From: Dietzia sp. ANT_WB102
Lineage (GTDB): Bacteria > Actinomycetota > Actinomycetes > Mycobacteriales > Mycobacteriaceae
NCBI RefSeq assembly: GCF_008369165.1
Contig: NZ_VOBA01000001.1
Location: 248,001 to 312,000, forward strand
DNA: 64,000 nt
Direction of reading: 5' to 3'
Made by a program: the position numbers and the translations under genes. This document shows positions 17,403-28,806 of this stretch, in pieces. The notes under the pieces are model-generated. The model did not search any database and was not told the origin of the DNA. It saw only the letters and a list, made by a program, of their open reading frames with translations. Position 1 is the first letter of the stretch. Each line of letters starts with the position of its first letter.

Positions 17403-17511
17403 GCCATGCCTCCGCCCACCCCGCACGCCACCCGCCTCGCGGACAGCGTCGATCCGATGCCGCGGTCCCGCAGTTTGCCTCCACTTGCACGCGCTGGGTA
17501 ATGTGCTCTGC

Positions 17512-17599
17512 GGAGGATTCGCCTAGTGGCCTATGGCGCTCGCCTGGAACGCGGGTTGGGGTTTATAGCCCCTCAGGGGTTCAAATCCCCTATCCTCCG
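17512..17599 (+). tRNA. tRNA-Ser (anticodon GGA)
   Basis: An 88-base class II tRNA. Acceptor GGAGGAT pairs with ATCCTCC, anticodon stem CTCGC/GCGGG encloses loop CTGGAAC with anticodon GGA, then a long variable arm and T arm GGGGTTCAAATCCCC. Discriminator is G. It reads UCC and UCU. Confidence 0.95.
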
Positions 17600-17719
17600 C
17601 CGCCGACGCGGCCCGGTGCTCTCGAGCCCGGGCCGCGTCGCTCATTTCGGCCCCGGCAGACTCCCCGCCAGGGACGCTGGGGCACTGTCGTTTGTGGCCT
17701 CCGACGATCAGCTCGTCGG

Positions 17720-17725
17720 TAGCAT
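17720..17725 (+). promoter_or_regulatory. -10 box for leaderless receiver-like gene (TAGCAT)
   Basis: TAGCAT, then 7 bases, then the GTG start at 17733; no ribosome-binding site. Confidence 0.5.
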
Positions 17726-17732
17726 CACGACT

Positions 17733-18137
17733 GTGACCGAGACCCCACGACCGAACGTCTCCCTGCGGGTGCTCGTCTACAGCCACGACGCCACCACCCG
17801 GGGCCGCGTCATGTCCGCTCTCGGACGGCGCCCCCACCCGGACCTTCCAAGGCTGGACTACGTCGAGGTCGCCACCGCCCCAGTCGTGATCGAGCACATG
17901 GATGCAGGCGGAGTGGACCTGGCGATCCTCGACGGCGAAGCCACGCCCACCGGCGGGCTGGGGCTCGCCAAGCAGTTGCGCGACGAACTCGACCGGTGCC
18001 CGCCGATCCTGGTCTTACTCGGCCGCGCGGATGACCGTTGGCTCGCCGACTGGTCGCGCGCGGACGCCTCGGTCCCCCACCCGATCGACCCGTTCCGCTT
18101 GCGCGCTGCGGTCAACGGACTCCTCGCGCCGGCCTGA
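17733..18137 (+). CDS. Response-regulator receiver-like protein upstream of nuo
   Basis: A 134-residue stand-alone protein with a CheY-like layout: LRVLVYSHDATTRGRVMSAL (strand 1 and helix 1), GVDLAILDGEATPTGGLGLAKQL (the phosphoacceptor position, with an Asp in ILDGEA), and ILVLLGRADDRWL. There is no output domain. The Asp in ILDG fits the phosphorylation site but the acidic pair near strand 1 (usually DD) is SHD here. A similar gene (Rv3143) sits just upstream of nuoA in mycobacteria, so the link to complex I is conserved; its function is unknown. It starts at a leaderless GTG. Confidence 0.75.
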   Translation: MTETPRPNVSLRVLVYSHDATTRGRVMSALGRRPHPDLPRLDYVEVATAPVVIEHMDAGGVDLAILDGEATPTGGLGLAKQLRDELDRCPPILVLLGRADDRWLADWSRADASVPHPIDPFRLRAAVNGLLAPA

Positions 18138-18199
18138 CATCGGCGCTGCCGCCGGCCAGACACGCCGCGCATCCGAACTCCCGACATACGTCAACATGG

Positions 18200-18215
18200 T
18201 GTGAGTAGAGTCACA
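18200..18215 (+). promoter_or_regulatory. CRP/GlxR-type operator upstream of nuoA
   Basis: TGTGAGTAGAGTCACA matches the TGTGA-N6-TCACA consensus of CRP/GlxR proteins in both half-sites. It lies 143 bases before the nuoA start, in the 220-base gap after the receiver-like gene. The rest of the leader contains a GAAGC...GCTTC hairpin near 18307-18331. Confidence 0.7.
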
Positions 18216-18357
18216 GACGCGGGGCCTCACACTGAGCGGCCCTCTGGGGAGATGGACGACCGGGACCCCACCAACGCCGGCCGCTCGGACCCCTGCGGTT
18301 GCAGCAGAAGCCCGCCCACAGGCGGCTTCGCACCCAAGCGCGAGGAGTGATGCGGAA

Positions 18358-18717
18358 GTGAACGAGTACGTGCCCATCCTGGTCCTGGGCGCCTTGGCCG
18401 TCGCCTTCGCCGTCTTCTCGTCGGCGGTGTCCTCGTACGCCGGGCCCAGCCGCTTCAACCGAGCCAAGCTCGAGGCCTACGAGTGCGGGATCCAGCCCAC
18501 TCCGCAGCCGGCCGGGGGCGGCCGTTTCCCAGTGAAGTATTACCTCACTGCGATGCTGTTCATCATCTTCGGCATCGAGATTCTCTTCCTCTACCCGTGG
18601 GCCGTCCACTTCGACCACCTCGGCTTCTTCGGCTTGGCCGCGATGGCCCTGTTCGTGTTCAACGTCTCCGTCGCCTATGCCTACGAGTGGCGCCGCGGCG
18701 GGCTGAGCTGGGACTGA
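18358..18717 (+). CDS. nuoA: NADH-quinone oxidoreductase subunit A
   Basis: Membrane subunit of respiratory complex I, first of a 14-gene operon. 119 residues with three membrane segments and the conserved loop [28 protein letters not shown], whose Cys and acidic residues lie near the quinone channel. The GTG start at 18358 has GAGGAG upstream. A perfect CRP/GlxR site precedes the gene, so the whole operon may respond to cAMP or a related signal. Confidence 0.96.
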   Translation: MNEYVPILVLGALAVAFAVFSSAVSSYAGPSRFNRAKLEAYECGIQPTPQPAGGGRFPVKYYLTAMLFIIFGIEILFLYPWAVHFDHLGFFGLAAMALFVFNVSVAYAYEWRRGGLSWD

Positions 18718-18745
18718 CCCGAAACAACCTGGAAGGAGCGCGGAG

Positions 18746-19300
18746 ATGGGACTCGAGGAGAAGCTGCCAGCCGGGTTCCTGCTGACCACGGTCGAGCAGT
18801 TGGCGGGCTACATGCGCAAGGGGTCGCTCTGGCCGGCGACGTTCGGTCTGGCGTGCTGCGCGATCGAGATGATGTCCACGACCGCCGGCCGTTACGACCT
18901 CGCGCGCTTCGGTACGGAGGTGTTCCGGGCGTCGCCCCGTCAGGCCGATCTCATGATCGTGGCGGGCCGGGTGTCGCAGAAAATGGCCCCCGTGCTGCGG
19001 CAGGTCTACGACCAGATGGCCGAGCCCAAGTGGGTGCTGGCGATGGGAGTCTGCGCATCGTCGGGCGGGATGTTCAACAATTACGCGATCGTCCAGGGCG
19101 TCGACCACATCGTCCCCGTCGACATCTACCTCCCGGGATGTCCGCCCCGGCCGGAGATGCTGATGCACGCGATCCTCACTCTGCACGACAAGATCCAGAA
19201 CATGCCGCTGGGCGCCAACCGGGCCGAGGCGATCCGTGCCGCCGAGCAGGCCGCTCTGGACCAGCGTCCGCTCATCCCGGTCGAGGGAATGTTCCGATGA
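18746..19300 (+). CDS. nuoB: NADH-quinone oxidoreductase subunit B
   Basis: Peripheral-arm subunit of complex I, 184 residues, carrying the terminal iron-sulfur cluster N2 next to the quinone site. The ligands are visible: the adjacent cysteines in [10 protein letters not shown], the Cys in [11 protein letters not shown], and the Cys in [10 protein letters not shown]. The AAGGAG site lies before ATG 18746. Its stop overlaps the nuoC start (ATGA). Confidence 0.97.
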   Translation: MGLEEKLPAGFLLTTVEQLAGYMRKGSLWPATFGLACCAIEMMSTTAGRYDLARFGTEVFRASPRQADLMIVAGRVSQKMAPVLRQVYDQMAEPKWVLAMGVCASSGGMFNNYAIVQGVDHIVPVDIYLPGCPPRPEMLMHAILTLHDKIQNMPLGANRAEAIRAAEQAALDQRPLIPVEGMFR

Positions 19301-20058
19301 CGGACTCCCCCGACAGGCGCGACGAGGCGCACGCACCCGACTCCACCGACCGCGCCGACGCCGAACTCCCCGTCACACCCGGCACACGCGAGGCCGCCCC
19401 GGACACGATCGGCGTCCGCCACGGCATGTTCGGGGTGCACGGGTCCGGGGACACCTCCGGATTTGGCGGACTCGTGCTCCCGACGACGATGCCCGGCAGC
19501 ACCCCACCGCCGTACGGGGACGACGACGAGGTCATCCGCGCACTCACGGCGGCCCTGCAGCAGCGGGGCGGGCCGAGCTTTGCCGAGGCGGTGGAGAAGG
19601 TCGTGGTCCACTTCGGTCAGCTCACCCTGCATGTCCTGCGAGAGCACCTGCCCGCGGTGGCCCTGACCCTCCGTGACGCCCCCGACCTGCGCTTCGAGAT
19701 GTCGTTGGGCGCGAGCGGGGTGCACTACCCCGACGCCGCAGGCCGGGAGTTGCACGTGGTGTATCCGCTGCAGTCGATCACCCACAACCGACGCGTCATG
19801 CTAGAGACGTGGGCCCCGGACGCCGACCCGCACGTCCCGACGTTGACTCGCGTGTACCCCACGACGGACTGGCACGAGCGGGAGACGTACGACTTCTTCG
19901 GCGTCATCTTCGACGGTCACCCGTCGCTGACGCGGATCGAGATGCCCGACGACTGGGAGGGCCACCCGCAGCGCAAGGACTACCCGCTGGGCGGGATCCC
20001 GGTGCAGTACAAGGGTGCGACGATCCCGCCGCCGGACCAGCGAAGGGCGTACTCATGA
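19297..20058 (+). CDS. nuoC: NADH-quinone oxidoreductase subunit C
   Basis: Peripheral-arm structural subunit of complex I, 253 residues. The family domain runs from about residue 85 and ends with the signature [21 protein letters not shown] and [18 protein letters not shown]. The first 80 residues are a Ser/Asp/Pro-rich extension (including [19 protein letters not shown]), as in actinobacterial homologs. Start and stop codons overlap those of nuoB and nuoD by four bases, indicating translational coupling. Confidence 0.96.
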   Translation: MTDSPDRRDEAHAPDSTDRADAELPVTPGTREAAPDTIGVRHGMFGVHGSGDTSGFGGLVLPTTMPGSTPPPYGDDDEVIRALTAALQQRGGPSFAEAVEKVVVHFGQLTLHVLREHLPAVALTLRDAPDLRFEMSLGASGVHYPDAAGRELHVVYPLQSITHNRRVMLETWAPDADPHVPTLTRVYPTTDWHERETYDFFGVIFDGHPSLTRIEMPDDWEGHPQRKDYPLGGIPVQYKGATIPPPDQRRAYS

Positions 20059-21380
20059 CCACCGACCGCACCCGCGCGAACCGCGCCGCGGACTCCGACA
20101 CGATCCTCACCGCCTCGGGCCGGGACTGGGACGCGATCAGCGAGGCCGCACGCAACGCCGACGACGACCGCATCGTGGTCAACATGGGCCCGCAACACCC
20201 GTCCACGCACGGGGTGCTGCGGCTCATCCTCGAGATCGAGGGCGAGACGGTGACCCGCGCCAGCTGCGGCATCGGCTACCTGCACACGGGTATCGAGAAG
20301 AACCTGGAATACCGCTACTGGACGCAGGGCGTGACGTTCGTGACGCGGATGGACTACCTTTCGCCCTTCTACAACGAGGTGGCCTTCTGCCTGGGCGTGG
20401 AGAAGCTGCTCGGGATCAGCGACCAGGTGCCACCGAGGGCATCGGTCATCCGGGTGATGCTCATGGAGCTCAACCGGATCTCCTCACATATGGTCGCGCT
20501 GGCCACCGGCGCGTTGGAGCTGGGCGCGAGCACGCCGATGCTGTTCGGGTTCCGCGAACGCGAGCTGGTGCTGGACGTCTTCGAGGTGATCACCGGCCTG
20601 CGGATGAACCATGCCTACATCCGGCCCGGCGGGGTGGTCCAGGACCTGCCCGAGGAGGCGGTGCCCAAGGTGCGCGAGCTGCTCGAGGTGATGCCCGGCC
20701 GGATCCGCGAGATGGAGCTGCTGCTGCGCGAGAACCCCATCTGGAAGATGCGGCTGCAGGATGTGGGATATCTCGACCTCACCGGGTGCATGGCCCTCGG
20801 CGTGACCGGCCCGGTCCTGCGCGCCACGGGACTGCCGCACGACGTTCGCCGGTCCGACCCGTACTGCGGTTACGAAACCTTCGAGTTTGACGTGATCACC
20901 GGCTCGGCGAGCGACTGCTACGACCGGTTCGTCATCCGGATCGACGAGATGAAGGAGTCGCTGAAGATCGTCGAGCAGTGCCTCGACCGGCTCGAGCCCG
21001 GGCCGGTGATGGTCGACGACCCCAAAGTCGCCTGGCCCGCCCAGCTCAAGGTCGGCCCCGACGGGCTGGGCAACTCCGCCGAGCACATCCGCCACATCAT
21101 GGACAGCTCCATGGAGGCGCTCATCCACCACTTCAAGCTGGTCACCGAAGGCTTCCCGGTGCCGCCGGGCCAGGTGTATGTGCCGGTGGAATCCCCGCGC
21201 GGCGAACTGGGAGTGCACATGGTCTCCGACGGCGGGACCCGCCCGTACCGGGTGCACTACCGCGACCCGTCGTTCACCAACCTGCAGGCCGTGGCCGCGA
21301 TGTGCGAGGGCGGGATGCTCTCCGACGTCATCGCCGCGGTCGCGAGCATCGACCCTGTCATGGGAGGTGTGGACCGATGA
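20055..21380 (+). CDS. nuoD: NADH-quinone oxidoreductase subunit D
   Basis: The 49-kDa-type subunit of complex I, 441 residues, forming the quinone pocket with NuoB. Conserved features: [22 protein letters not shown] with the quinone-site His, [29 protein letters not shown], and the C-terminal [21 protein letters not shown] and DPVMGGVDR end. It overlaps nuoC and nuoE by four bases each. Confidence 0.97.
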   Translation: MTTDRTRANRAADSDTILTASGRDWDAISEAARNADDDRIVVNMGPQHPSTHGVLRLILEIEGETVTRASCGIGYLHTGIEKNLEYRYWTQGVTFVTRMDYLSPFYNEVAFCLGVEKLLGISDQVPPRASVIRVMLMELNRISSHMVALATGALELGASTPMLFGFRERELVLDVFEVITGLRMNHAYIRPGGVVQDLPEEAVPKVRELLEVMPGRIREMELLLRENPIWKMRLQDVGYLDLTGCMALGVTGPVLRATGLPHDVRRSDPYCGYETFEFDVITGSASDCYDRFVIRIDEMKESLKIVEQCLDRLEPGPVMVDDPKVAWPAQLKVGPDGLGNSAEHIRHIMDSSMEALIHHFKLVTEGFPVPPGQVYVPVESPRGELGVHMVSDGGTRPYRVHYRDPSFTNLQAVAAMCEGGMLSDVIAAVASIDPVMGGVDR

Positions 21381-22183
21381 GCGGCCAGGAACCGGTGGGC
21401 GGGCCCGCTCCCCGCAGCGGCGGCGAGACGGTGTTCCTCGAGTTCGGCCAGAAGCCCGACGAGCCGGGTGCGATCGTCCGGCCCGGTGCCAAGCGGAACT
21501 ACCCCGACGGCGTCCTGGCGAGACTGCGGGCCGACGCCGACCTCATCGTCGCCCGCTACCCGCAGGCCCGCTCGGCGCTGCTGCCGCTTCTCCACCTGGT
21601 GCAGGCCGAGGATGGACACCTCACACCTGCCGGCATCGAGTTCTGTGCCCTCGCCGTCGGACTCACCTCCGCCGAGGTCATGGCCGTGGCCACCTTCTAC
21701 TCGATGTACCGACGCACACCCACCGGCGATTACCTGGTCGGGGTGTGCACCAACACGCTGTGCGCGGTGATGGGCGGCGACCAGATCTACGAGGATCTGC
21801 GCGACCACCTGGGACTCGACGGGCCCGGCACCACCGACGACGGGCGCGTGACGCTAGAACGCATCGAGTGCAACGCCGCCTGCGACTACGCGCCGGTGGT
21901 GATGATCAACTGGGAGTTCTTCGACGATCAGACCCCAGACTCCGCCCGGCAGGTGGTGGACGACCTGCGGGCCGGCCGCCCAGTGACCCCGACCCGAGGG
22001 GCGCCGCTGTGCACCTTCCACGAGACCGCCCGCATCCTCGCCGGCTTCCCCGACACGCGGCCCGGCGCTAACGACTGCGCTCCCGGCGACGCGACGCTGG
22101 TCGGGCTGCGGATCGCCCGCGAGCACGACATGCGCGCCCCCGCCGCCCCGGCCGCCCCCGCCGATCCCGACGAGGAGGCCTGA
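21377..22183 (+). CDS. nuoE: NADH-quinone oxidoreductase subunit E
   Basis: The 24-kDa-type subunit of the NADH dehydrogenase module, 268 residues. It binds the [2Fe-2S] cluster N1a through CTNTLC and CNAAC, both visible. The helical N-terminal domain ([13 protein letters not shown]) is typical. An Ala/Pro-rich C-terminal tail of about 60 residues exceeds the enterobacterial protein. The start overlaps nuoD; one base separates its stop from nuoF. Confidence 0.96.
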   Translation: MSGQEPVGGPAPRSGGETVFLEFGQKPDEPGAIVRPGAKRNYPDGVLARLRADADLIVARYPQARSALLPLLHLVQAEDGHLTPAGIEFCALAVGLTSAEVMAVATFYSMYRRTPTGDYLVGVCTNTLCAVMGGDQIYEDLRDHLGLDGPGTTDDGRVTLERIECNAACDYAPVVMINWEFFDDQTPDSARQVVDDLRAGRPVTPTRGAPLCTFHETARILAGFPDTRPGANDCAPGDATLVGLRIAREHDMRAPAAPAAPADPDEEA

Positions 22184-22184
22184 C

Positions 22185-23540
22185 ATGCCGCTCGCACCGT
22201 ACCTCAGCCGGTACTGGGACGCCCCCGACAGCTGGACGCTCGAGACCTACCTGGAGCACGACGGTTACGTTGGCCTGCGCAAGGCCCTGGCAGCCGGGCC
22301 GGACGAGGTCATCTCCACCGTGCTCGACTCCGGCCTGCGTGGCCGCGGTGGCGCCGGGTTCCCCACCGGCCGCAAATGGGGCTTCATCCCCCAGGAGACC
22401 GCCGCCGAGGACCAGGCCGGACCCGGCCCCGAGGCCTCCGCGGCCGCCAAGCCGCACTACCTGGTGGTGAACGCTGACGAGTCCGAGCCCGGAACGTGTA
22501 AGGACATGCCGCTCATGCTGGCCACGCCGCATGTGCTCATCGAAGGCATCGTCATCGCCGCCTATGCCATCCGCGCCTCGCACGCGTTCATCTACCTGCG
22601 CGGGGAGGTCGTCCCCGTCCTGCGTCGACTGCAGACCGCGGTCGCCGAGGCGTACGCGGCCGGCTATCTGGGCCGCGACATCCTCGGCAGTGGCGTCGAC
22701 CTGGAGCTGATCGTCCACGCTGGCGCCGGCGCCTACATCTGCGGCGAGGAGACGGCCCTGCTCGACTCACTTGAAGGTCGCCGTGGCCAGCCACGTCTGC
22801 GGCCGCCGTTCCCCGCCGTCGCCGGGCTCTACGCCTGCCCGACGGTGGTGAACAATGTGGAATCCATCGCCAGTGTGCCGTCGATCCTGCAGCACGGACC
22901 CGAGTGGTTCCGATCAATGGGCTCGGAGAAGTCCCCCGGTTTCACCCTGTACTCGTTGTCGGGGCACGTCGCCCGGCCCGGGCAGTATGAGGCGCCGCTG
23001 GGGATCACCCTGCGCGAACTGCTCGACCTGGCCGGCGGGATACGCGAGGGCCACACCCTCAAGTTCTGGACTCCCGGCGGGTCGTCGACGCCGCTACTCA
23101 CCGACGCCCAGCTGGACATGCCGCTGGACTATGAGGGCTGCGTGGCGGAGGGGTCGATGCTCGGCACCAAGGCGTTGCAGATCTTCGACGACACCACCTG
23201 CGTGGTGCGCGCAGTGTTGCGCTGGTCGGAGTTCTACGCGCACGAGTCGTGCGGCAAGTGCACGCCCTGCCGCGAGGGCACCTACTGGCTGGTGCAGATC
23301 ATGCGACGACTCGAAGATGGCACGGCGACCGCCGATGACCTGGACCGGCTGCTCGACATCTCGGACAACATCTTCGGCAGATCGTTCTGCGCCCTCGGCG
23401 ACGCCGCCGCGACCCCCATCATCTCGTCGATCATGCTCTTCCGCGACGAGTACCTGGCGCACATCCCGGACGGCTGCCCGTTCGACCACCGCCGCTCCGC
23501 CATCTTCGCGACCGCGCGACCCGAGGAGGTGGCCCGATGA
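22185..23540 (+). CDS. nuoF: NADH-quinone oxidoreductase subunit F (NADH/FMN-binding)
   Basis: The electron entry point of complex I, 451 residues. NADH and FMN sites are visible as [17 protein letters not shown] and [22 protein letters not shown]. The N3 [4Fe-4S] ligands are [12 protein letters not shown] and a later Cys in [13 protein letters not shown]. About 15 extra residues ([17 protein letters not shown]) follow the glycine-rich loop. The stop overlaps nuoG by four bases. Confidence 0.97.
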   Translation: MPLAPYLSRYWDAPDSWTLETYLEHDGYVGLRKALAAGPDEVISTVLDSGLRGRGGAGFPTGRKWGFIPQETAAEDQAGPGPEASAAAKPHYLVVNADESEPGTCKDMPLMLATPHVLIEGIVIAAYAIRASHAFIYLRGEVVPVLRRLQTAVAEAYAAGYLGRDILGSGVDLELIVHAGAGAYICGEETALLDSLEGRRGQPRLRPPFPAVAGLYACPTVVNNVESIASVPSILQHGPEWFRSMGSEKSPGFTLYSLSGHVARPGQYEAPLGITLRELLDLAGGIREGHTLKFWTPGGSSTPLLTDAQLDMPLDYEGCVAEGSMLGTKALQIFDDTTCVVRAVLRWSEFYAHESCGKCTPCREGTYWLVQIMRRLEDGTATADDLDRLLDISDNIFGRSFCALGDAAATPIISSIMLFRDEYLAHIPDGCPFDHRRSAIFATARPEEVAR

Positions 23541-26155
23541 CCTCGTCCACGTCAGGCGTCCCCCGCGATGCCCGCGGCCCCGCCCAGGACCCGGCGCACG
23601 ATCCGGCCGAGGACCTCGTCACGCTCACCGTCGACGGCCGCGAGGTCTCGGTTCCGCCGGGCACGCTCATCATCCGCGCGGCCGAGCGGATGGGCGTGCA
23701 GATCCCCCGCTTCTGCGACCACCCGCTGCTCGAACCGGTGGGGGCCTGCCGGCAGTGCATCGTCGAGGTCGAGGGTGCGCCCAAGCCTGTGACCTCGTGC
23801 ACGACCCCGGTCACCCAGGGCATGCAGGTGCGCACGCAGTTCACCTCCTCGGTCGCCGACAAGGCCCAGCGCGGGATCATGGAGTTCCTGCTCATCAACC
23901 ACCCGCTCGACTGCCCGGTCTGCGACAAGGGTGGCGAGTGCCCACTGCAGAACCAGGCGCTGTCGAGCGGGCACGGGCACTCACGGTTCACCGAGGTCAA
24001 GCGGACGTTCCCCAAACCGATCGCTATCTCGTCCCAGGTGCTGCTCGATCGCGAACGCTGCGTCATGTGCGCCCGGTGCACCCGCTTCTCGGAGCAGATC
24101 GCCGGCGACCCGTTCATCGACCTCTTCGAACGCGGCGCGCAGCAGCAGGTCGGGGTGTACGGCGACGAGCCGTTCGAGTCCTACTTCTCCGGCAACACGG
24201 TCCAGATCTGCCCGGTCGGCGCCCTGACCGGGGCACAGTACCGCTTCCGCGCCCGCCCCTTCGACCTTGTCTCGAGCCCGGCGGTGTGCGAACACTGTGC
24301 CAGTGGCTGCGGCCAACGCACCGACCACCGCCGCGGCAAGGTCCTGCGACGCCTCGCCGGCGACGACCCCGAGGTCAACGAGGAGTGGAACTGCGACAAG
24401 GGCCGCTGGGCGTTCACCTATGCCACCCAGCGCGACCGGATCACCGCCCCGATGGTCCGCGGCGAGGGCGGCGGCTTGGTCCCGGTCTCCTGGCCAGCCG
24501 CTCTGGCCGCCGCCGCGCAGGGGCTGGCCGCCGCCCGCGGACGGACCGGAGTCCTCACCGGCGGGCGCCTCACCGCCGAGGACGCCTACGCCTACGCCAA
24601 GTTCGCCCGCACGGTGCTCGGTACGAACGACATCGACTTCCGCGCCCGCCATCACTCGGACGAGGAGGCCGGGTTCCTCGCTGCCCGGGTCGCCGGCCGC
24701 GGGCTGGCGCGGGAGTCGGCACGCAAGCCTGCCCCGGAGTCGGCCGGGGACGCCGCGCCCGTGACCTACGCCGACCTCGAGACCGCCCCCGTGGTGCTGC
24801 TCGTGGGCTTCGACCCCGAGGAGGAATCGCCCATCGTCTTCCTCCGCCTGCGCCGGGCCGCGCGCGACCACGGGCTGAAGGTCTTCTCGATCGCCCCCTA
24901 CGCCACGCCGGCCGTTCGCAAGACCCGCGCCGCCCTGTTGCCGACCGTCCCCGGGGCCGAGCCGGAGGTGTTGGCCGCCCTCGCCGTCATCCCCACCACG
25001 CCTGGCGGCACCGCACCCGCCGGTGCCGCACCCGCCAGTGCCGACGCCACCGACCCCACCCACGGCGCCCTGGCCGCGCTCCTCCGACAGCCCGGCGCGG
25101 TGATCTGCGTCGGCGAGCGGCTCGGTGCGATCCCGGGCGGACTCACCGCCGCGACCGACCTCGCCGACTCCACCGGCGCGCGCCTGGCGTGGATCCCCCG
25201 CCGCGCCGGCGAGCGTGGGGCGCTCGAGGCTGGCTGCCTGCCCGGCCTGCTCCCTGGTGGCGCGGCCGTCACCGATACCGCCGCCCGCCGCGCCCTCGCC
25301 GACCTCTGGCGCTGCGCCGACCTGCCCACCGCACCCGGCAGGTCCACTGCCGAACAGCTCTCCGCTGCCGTCTCGGGTGAGCTCGATGCGCTGCTCATCG
25401 GCGGTGTCGAGGCCACCGACCTGCCCGACCCGCATGCCGCGCTCGACGCGATCGACGCCGCCGGGTTCGTCGTGAGCCTGGAACTGCGCCGCAGCGAGAT
25501 CACCGACCGCGCCGACGTCGTCCTGCCCATCGCACCCGTCGCCGAGAAGGCTGGCACGTTCCTCACCTGGGAGGGCCGCGAGCGACCGTTCGCCGCCGCG
25601 CTGACCGGAACCGACGCGATGCCCGACCACCGCGTGCTGGACGCCCTGGCCGAAGAGACCGGCGCGTGGTTCGGGCTGCCGGACGTCGAATCGGTGCGGC
25701 GTGAGATCACGGCTGTACGCGAGGCCGTCGCGCCGCCGCCTGTGAACGCTGGGGCACGGCCTGTGGACGCCGATCCGACCACGACGACGAGGCCCGCTCC
25801 CCCGACCCGGGCCCGGATCCCCGAGCCCGCCGCAGGGCAGGCGATCCTGGCCACGTGGCGCATGCTGCTGGACGCCGGGCGCATGCAGGACGGTGAGCCG
25901 CACCTGGCCGGCACCGCCCGACGCCCCGTGGCCCGCCTGTCGCCGACGACCTCCCGCGAGCTCGGGGTGTCCGACGGCGACCCGGTGACGGTCTCCACGG
26001 ATCGCGGGGTCATCACCCTGCCGCTGGCGGTCACCGAGATGCCCGACCACGTGGTGTGGCTGCCTCAGAACTCACCCGGCTCGGCGGTAAACGCGGCCCT
26101 CGCGGCCCGCGCCGGCGACGTCGTGTCCATTGCCACCGGGGAGGTGACGGCATGA
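23537..26155 (+). CDS. nuoG: NADH-quinone oxidoreductase subunit G
   Basis: The large iron-sulfur subunit of complex I, 872 residues. Order of sites: [2Fe-2S] N1b in the first 110 residues ([15 protein letters not shown], then TSC), a His/Cys cluster ([14 protein letters not shown]), two [4Fe-4S] motifs (CVMCARC and ICPVG), and a further CEHCASGC followed 27 residues later by Cys, which is the CxxCxxxCx27C pattern of cluster N7. A molybdopterin-oxidoreductase-like domain without cofactor function follows. The end overlaps nuoH by four bases. Confidence 0.97.
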   Translation: MTSSTSGVPRDARGPAQDPAHDPAEDLVTLTVDGREVSVPPGTLIIRAAERMGVQIPRFCDHPLLEPVGACRQCIVEVEGAPKPVTSCTTPVTQGMQVRTQFTSSVADKAQRGIMEFLLINHPLDCPVCDKGGECPLQNQALSSGHGHSRFTEVKRTFPKPIAISSQVLLDRERCVMCARCTRFSEQIAGDPFIDLFERGAQQQVGVYGDEPFESYFSGNTVQICPVGALTGAQYRFRARPFDLVSSPAVCEHCASGCGQRTDHRRGKVLRRLAGDDPEVNEEWNCDKGRWAFTYATQRDRITAPMVRGEGGGLVPVSWPAALAAAAQGLAAARGRTGVLTGGRLTAEDAYAYAKFARTVLGTNDIDFRARHHSDEEAGFLAARVAGRGLARESARKPAPESAGDAAPVTYADLETAPVVLLVGFDPEEESPIVFLRLRRAARDHGLKVFSIAPYATPAVRKTRAALLPTVPGAEPEVLAALAVIPTTPGGTAPAGAAPASADATDPTHGALAALLRQPGAVICVGERLGAIPGGLTAATDLADSTGARLAWIPRRAGERGALEAGCLPGLLPGGAAVTDTAARRALADLWRCADLPTAPGRSTAEQLSAAVSGELDALLIGGVEATDLPDPHAALDAIDAAGFVVSLELRRSEITDRADVVLPIAPVAEKAGTFLTWEGRERPFAAALTGTDAMPDHRVLDALAEETGAWFGLPDVESVRREITAVREAVAPPPVNAGARPVDADPTTTTRPAPPTRARIPEPAAGQAILATWRMLLDAGRMQDGEPHLAGTARRPVARLSPTTSRELGVSDGDPVTVSTDRGVITLPLAVTEMPDHVVWLPQNSPGSAVNAALAARAGDVVSIATGEVTA

Positions 26156-27462
26156 GCTCCGGCACCGACCTGTCCGCGTTCGGTACCGACCCGTGGTGGC
26201 TGCTTGTCGCCAAGGTCCTCGCCGTCTTCGTATTCCTCGTGGTGACGGTCCTCGCGGCCATCTACCTCGAGCGGAAGATCCTCGCGTGGATGCAGATGCG
26301 CATCGGCCCCAACCGCGTGGGCCCCGCCGGGATCCTGCAGAGCCTGGCCGACGGCGTGAAGATCGCCCTCAAGGAGGGGCTGATCCCGGCAGGGGTCGAC
26401 AAACCAATCTTCCTGCTCGCGCCGGTCATCGCGGTGATCCCGGCGTTCATGGCGTTCGCGGTGATCCCCTTCGGTCCCGTGGTCTCCGTCTTCGGGCACT
26501 TCACGCCGTTGCAGCTCACCGACCTGAACGTGGGCGTGCTCTACATCCTCGCCGTCACCTCCATCGGCGTGTACGGGATCGTGCTCGCGGGCTGGTCCTC
26601 CGGATCGACCTACCCGCTCCTGGGCGGACTGCGCTCCACCGCCCAAGTGATCAGCTACGAGATCGCCATGGCCCTGTCATTCGTCGGCGTGTTCCTCTTC
26701 GCCGGCACCATGTCGACCTCGGGGATCGTCGCCGCCCAGTCCCAGGTGTGGTTCGTGTTCCTGCTGGCGCCATCGTTCGTCGTCTACGTCATCTCGATGG
26801 TCGGTGAGACCAACCGCGCCCCCTTCGACCTGCCCGAGGCTGAGGGCGAGCTGGTGGGCGGGTTCCACACCGAGTACTCCTCCCTGCGCTTCGCGATGTT
26901 CATGCTGGCCGAGTACGTCAACATGACCACCGTCTCCGCGCTCGCGGCCACCCTTTTCCTCGGCGGCTGGCAGGCGCCGCTCCCGTTCTCTCTGTTTGAC
27001 GGCGCGGACTCCGGATGGTGGGCGCTGCTGTGGTTCGTCGCCAAGGTGTGGACCTTCATGTTCGTGTTCATGTGGTTGCGGGCCACCCTCCCGCGGCTGC
27101 GCTACGACCAGTTCATGGCCTTCGGCTGGAAGGTGCTCATCCCGGTCTCCCTGGCGTGGGTCATGGCGGTGGCAACCATCCGGGTGGTCGTGGGGCCCGA
27201 GTCCGAGTTACTCACGCCCGCGATGGTGATCGCGGGCCTGGTCGCGGTGACGGTCATCGTCGTCGTCCGCCAGACCCGCACCCGTCGCGGCGGACGGGCC
27301 GCGCCCACCGGCGGCGCCCCCCGGACCGCGCTCGTCGACCCCGTGCCCTTCGACCCCGTCGCCGGCGGGTTCCCCGTCCCGCCCCTCCCCCACCAACGGG
27401 TGGCGCTTGACCCCTCCCCACAGGTCGACCCCGTCCCGACCCAGGAGACCCGCCATGCCTAG
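26152..27462 (+). CDS. nuoH: NADH-quinone oxidoreductase subunit H
   Basis: Membrane subunit of complex I that closes the quinone tunnel, 436 residues with about eight to nine membrane segments. Conserved: [57 protein letters not shown] and [17 protein letters not shown]. The C-terminus has a Pro/Arg-rich extension of about 55 residues ([14 protein letters not shown] onward). The gene overlaps nuoI by eight bases. Confidence 0.97.
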   Translation: MSSGTDLSAFGTDPWWLLVAKVLAVFVFLVVTVLAAIYLERKILAWMQMRIGPNRVGPAGILQSLADGVKIALKEGLIPAGVDKPIFLLAPVIAVIPAFMAFAVIPFGPVVSVFGHFTPLQLTDLNVGVLYILAVTSIGVYGIVLAGWSSGSTYPLLGGLRSTAQVISYEIAMALSFVGVFLFAGTMSTSGIVAAQSQVWFVFLLAPSFVVYVISMVGETNRAPFDLPEAEGELVGGFHTEYSSLRFAMFMLAEYVNMTTVSALAATLFLGGWQAPLPFSLFDGADSGWWALLWFVAKVWTFMFVFMWLRATLPRLRYDQFMAFGWKVLIPVSLAWVMAVATIRVVVGPESELLTPAMVIAGLVAVTVIVVVRQTRTRRGGRAAPTGGAPRTALVDPVPFDPVAGGFPVPPLPHQRVALDPSPQVDPVPTQETRHA

Positions 27463-28012
27463 GCTGCCCAAGTTCCTCGAACCGCTCGCCGGGTTCGGCG
27501 TGACCTTCGGGACGATGTTCCGCAAGGCCCACACCGAGCAGTACCCGGAGGAGAGGGTCCCCACCGCACCCCGCTATCACGGGCGTCACCAGCTCAACCG
27601 GTACGCGGACGGGCTGGAGAAGTGCATCGGCTGCGAACTGTGCGCGTGGGCATGCCCGGCGGACGCGATCTACGTCGAGGGCGCGGACAACACCGCCGAG
27701 GAGCGCTACTCCCCCGGGGAACGCTACGGGCGGATCTACCAGATCAACTACCTGCGCTGCATCGGCTGCGGCTTGTGTGTGGAAGCCTGCCCCACCCGCG
27801 CACTGACCATGACCAACGACTACGAGATGGTCGACGACAACCGCGCCGACCTTATCTACGAGAAGCACGACCTGCTCGGACCGATGCTCGCGGGGATGGT
27901 CCCCGCCCCGCACGACATGGTCCCGGGCGCCGACCACGCCGACTACTACCGCGGCGAGATCACCGGAGCCACACCCGAACAGGGCGAACCGTACGACCCG
28001 GAGGAGTTCTAG
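27455..28012 (+). CDS. nuoI: NADH-quinone oxidoreductase subunit I
   Basis: A ferredoxin-like peripheral subunit, 185 residues, with two [4Fe-4S] clusters (N6a and N6b) bound by [12 protein letters not shown] and [12 protein letters not shown], passing electrons to N2. The start at ATG 27455 has AGGAGA nine bases upstream inside nuoH; further upstream in-frame codons have no such site. The stop TAG shares its G with the GTG of nuoJ. Confidence 0.97.
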   Translation: MPRLPKFLEPLAGFGVTFGTMFRKAHTEQYPEERVPTAPRYHGRHQLNRYADGLEKCIGCELCAWACPADAIYVEGADNTAEERYSPGERYGRIYQINYLRCIGCGLCVEACPTRALTMTNDYEMVDDNRADLIYEKHDLLGPMLAGMVPAPHDMVPGADHADYYRGEITGATPEQGEPYDPEEF

Positions 28013-28806
28013 TGTCCGCCGGGGAAGGGGTGGTGTTCTGGGTGCTGGCCATCGTTGCTGTGGCCGGAGCACTGGGTGTGGTCTCGGCGACCAAGGCCGT
28101 CTACTCGGCGTTGTGCCTGGCCGCGACCATGGTCTCGCTCGCGGTGCTGTACATCGCGCAGGGCGCGGTGTTCCTGGGCGTGGGCCAGATCGTCGTCTAC
28201 ACCGGCGCCGTGATGATGCTGTTCCTGTTCGTGGTGATGCTCATCGGGGTCGAATCCTCGGACTCGCTGGTCGAGCGGATCCGCGGGCACCGGGTGGCGG
28301 CGATCGTCGCCGGCCTGGGCTTCGGCATCCTGCTGGCCACCGGCGTGGCGCGGGCCCAGTTGCCTCCGTTCGCCGGGTTCGCCCCGGGCTACTCCGACGT
28401 CCCGGCGCTCGCGGCGCTGCTGTTCTCCCGGCACGTGTGGGCGTTCGAGCTCACCGGGGTCCTGCTCATCATCGCCACCCTCGGCGCGATGGTCCTGGCG
28501 CACCGCGAGCGTTTGACCGGACGTCGTACCCAGCGGGAGATGTCCGAGCAGCGCTTCCTGGACTGGCAGCACGACGACTCCGCCCGCGTGACCCCACTGC
28601 CCAGCTCGGGCGTCTACGCACGACACAACTCCGCCGACATGCCCGCCCGGCTGCCCGACGGCTCCGACGCCCTCGATTCGGTGAGCGAGGTGCTGCGGCG
28701 CTATGCCCGCGACACTGCAGCCCGCGACGTGGCGGCCAAAGACGTGGCGGCCAAAGACGCGGCGGCCAGGGACGAACTCGAATCCGACGGGGGTGCTCAG
28801 CCGTGA
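28012..28806 (+). CDS. nuoJ: NADH-quinone oxidoreductase subunit J
   Basis: Membrane subunit of complex I, 264 residues with five membrane segments; helix 3 contains [20 protein letters not shown], the pi-bulge helix that couples electron transfer to proton pumping in the family. The GTG start overlaps the nuoI stop by one base. A hydrophilic C-terminal tail of about 90 residues ends in three copies of a 15-base unit coding for [10 protein letters not shown]. The stop overlaps the nuoK start. Confidence 0.96.
   Translation: MSAGEGVVFWVLAIVAVAGALGVVSATKAVYSALCLAATMVSLAVLYIAQGAVFLGVGQIVVYTGAVMMLFLFVVMLIGVESSDSLVERIRGHRVAAIVAGLGFGILLATGVARAQLPPFAGFAPGYSDVPALAALLFSRHVWAFELTGVLLIIATLGAMVLAHRERLTGRRTQREMSEQRFLDWQHDDSARVTPLPSSGVYARHNSADMPARLPDGSDALDSVSEVLRRYARDTAARDVAAKDVAAKDAAARDELESDGGAQP
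28726..28770 (+). repeat. 15-base tandem repeat, three copies, inside nuoJ
   Basis: GACGTGGCGGCCAAA at 28726-28740 and 28741-28755, then a variant GACGCGGCGGCCAGG at 28756-28770. In frame, coding [15 protein letters not shown] in the cytoplasmic tail. Confidence 0.85.

Noticed and set aside
17239-17490. An 84-residue N-terminal extension of the aspartate aminotransferase
   Set aside because: The frame runs through the SRP RNA gene, and GTG 17238 has a good ribosome site and matches family length.
23981-26050. A 689-residue minus-strand frame opposite nuoG
   Set aside because: It is the shadow of a high-G+C gene: composition is Gly/Arg-rich without motifs, and nuoG on the other strand is certain.
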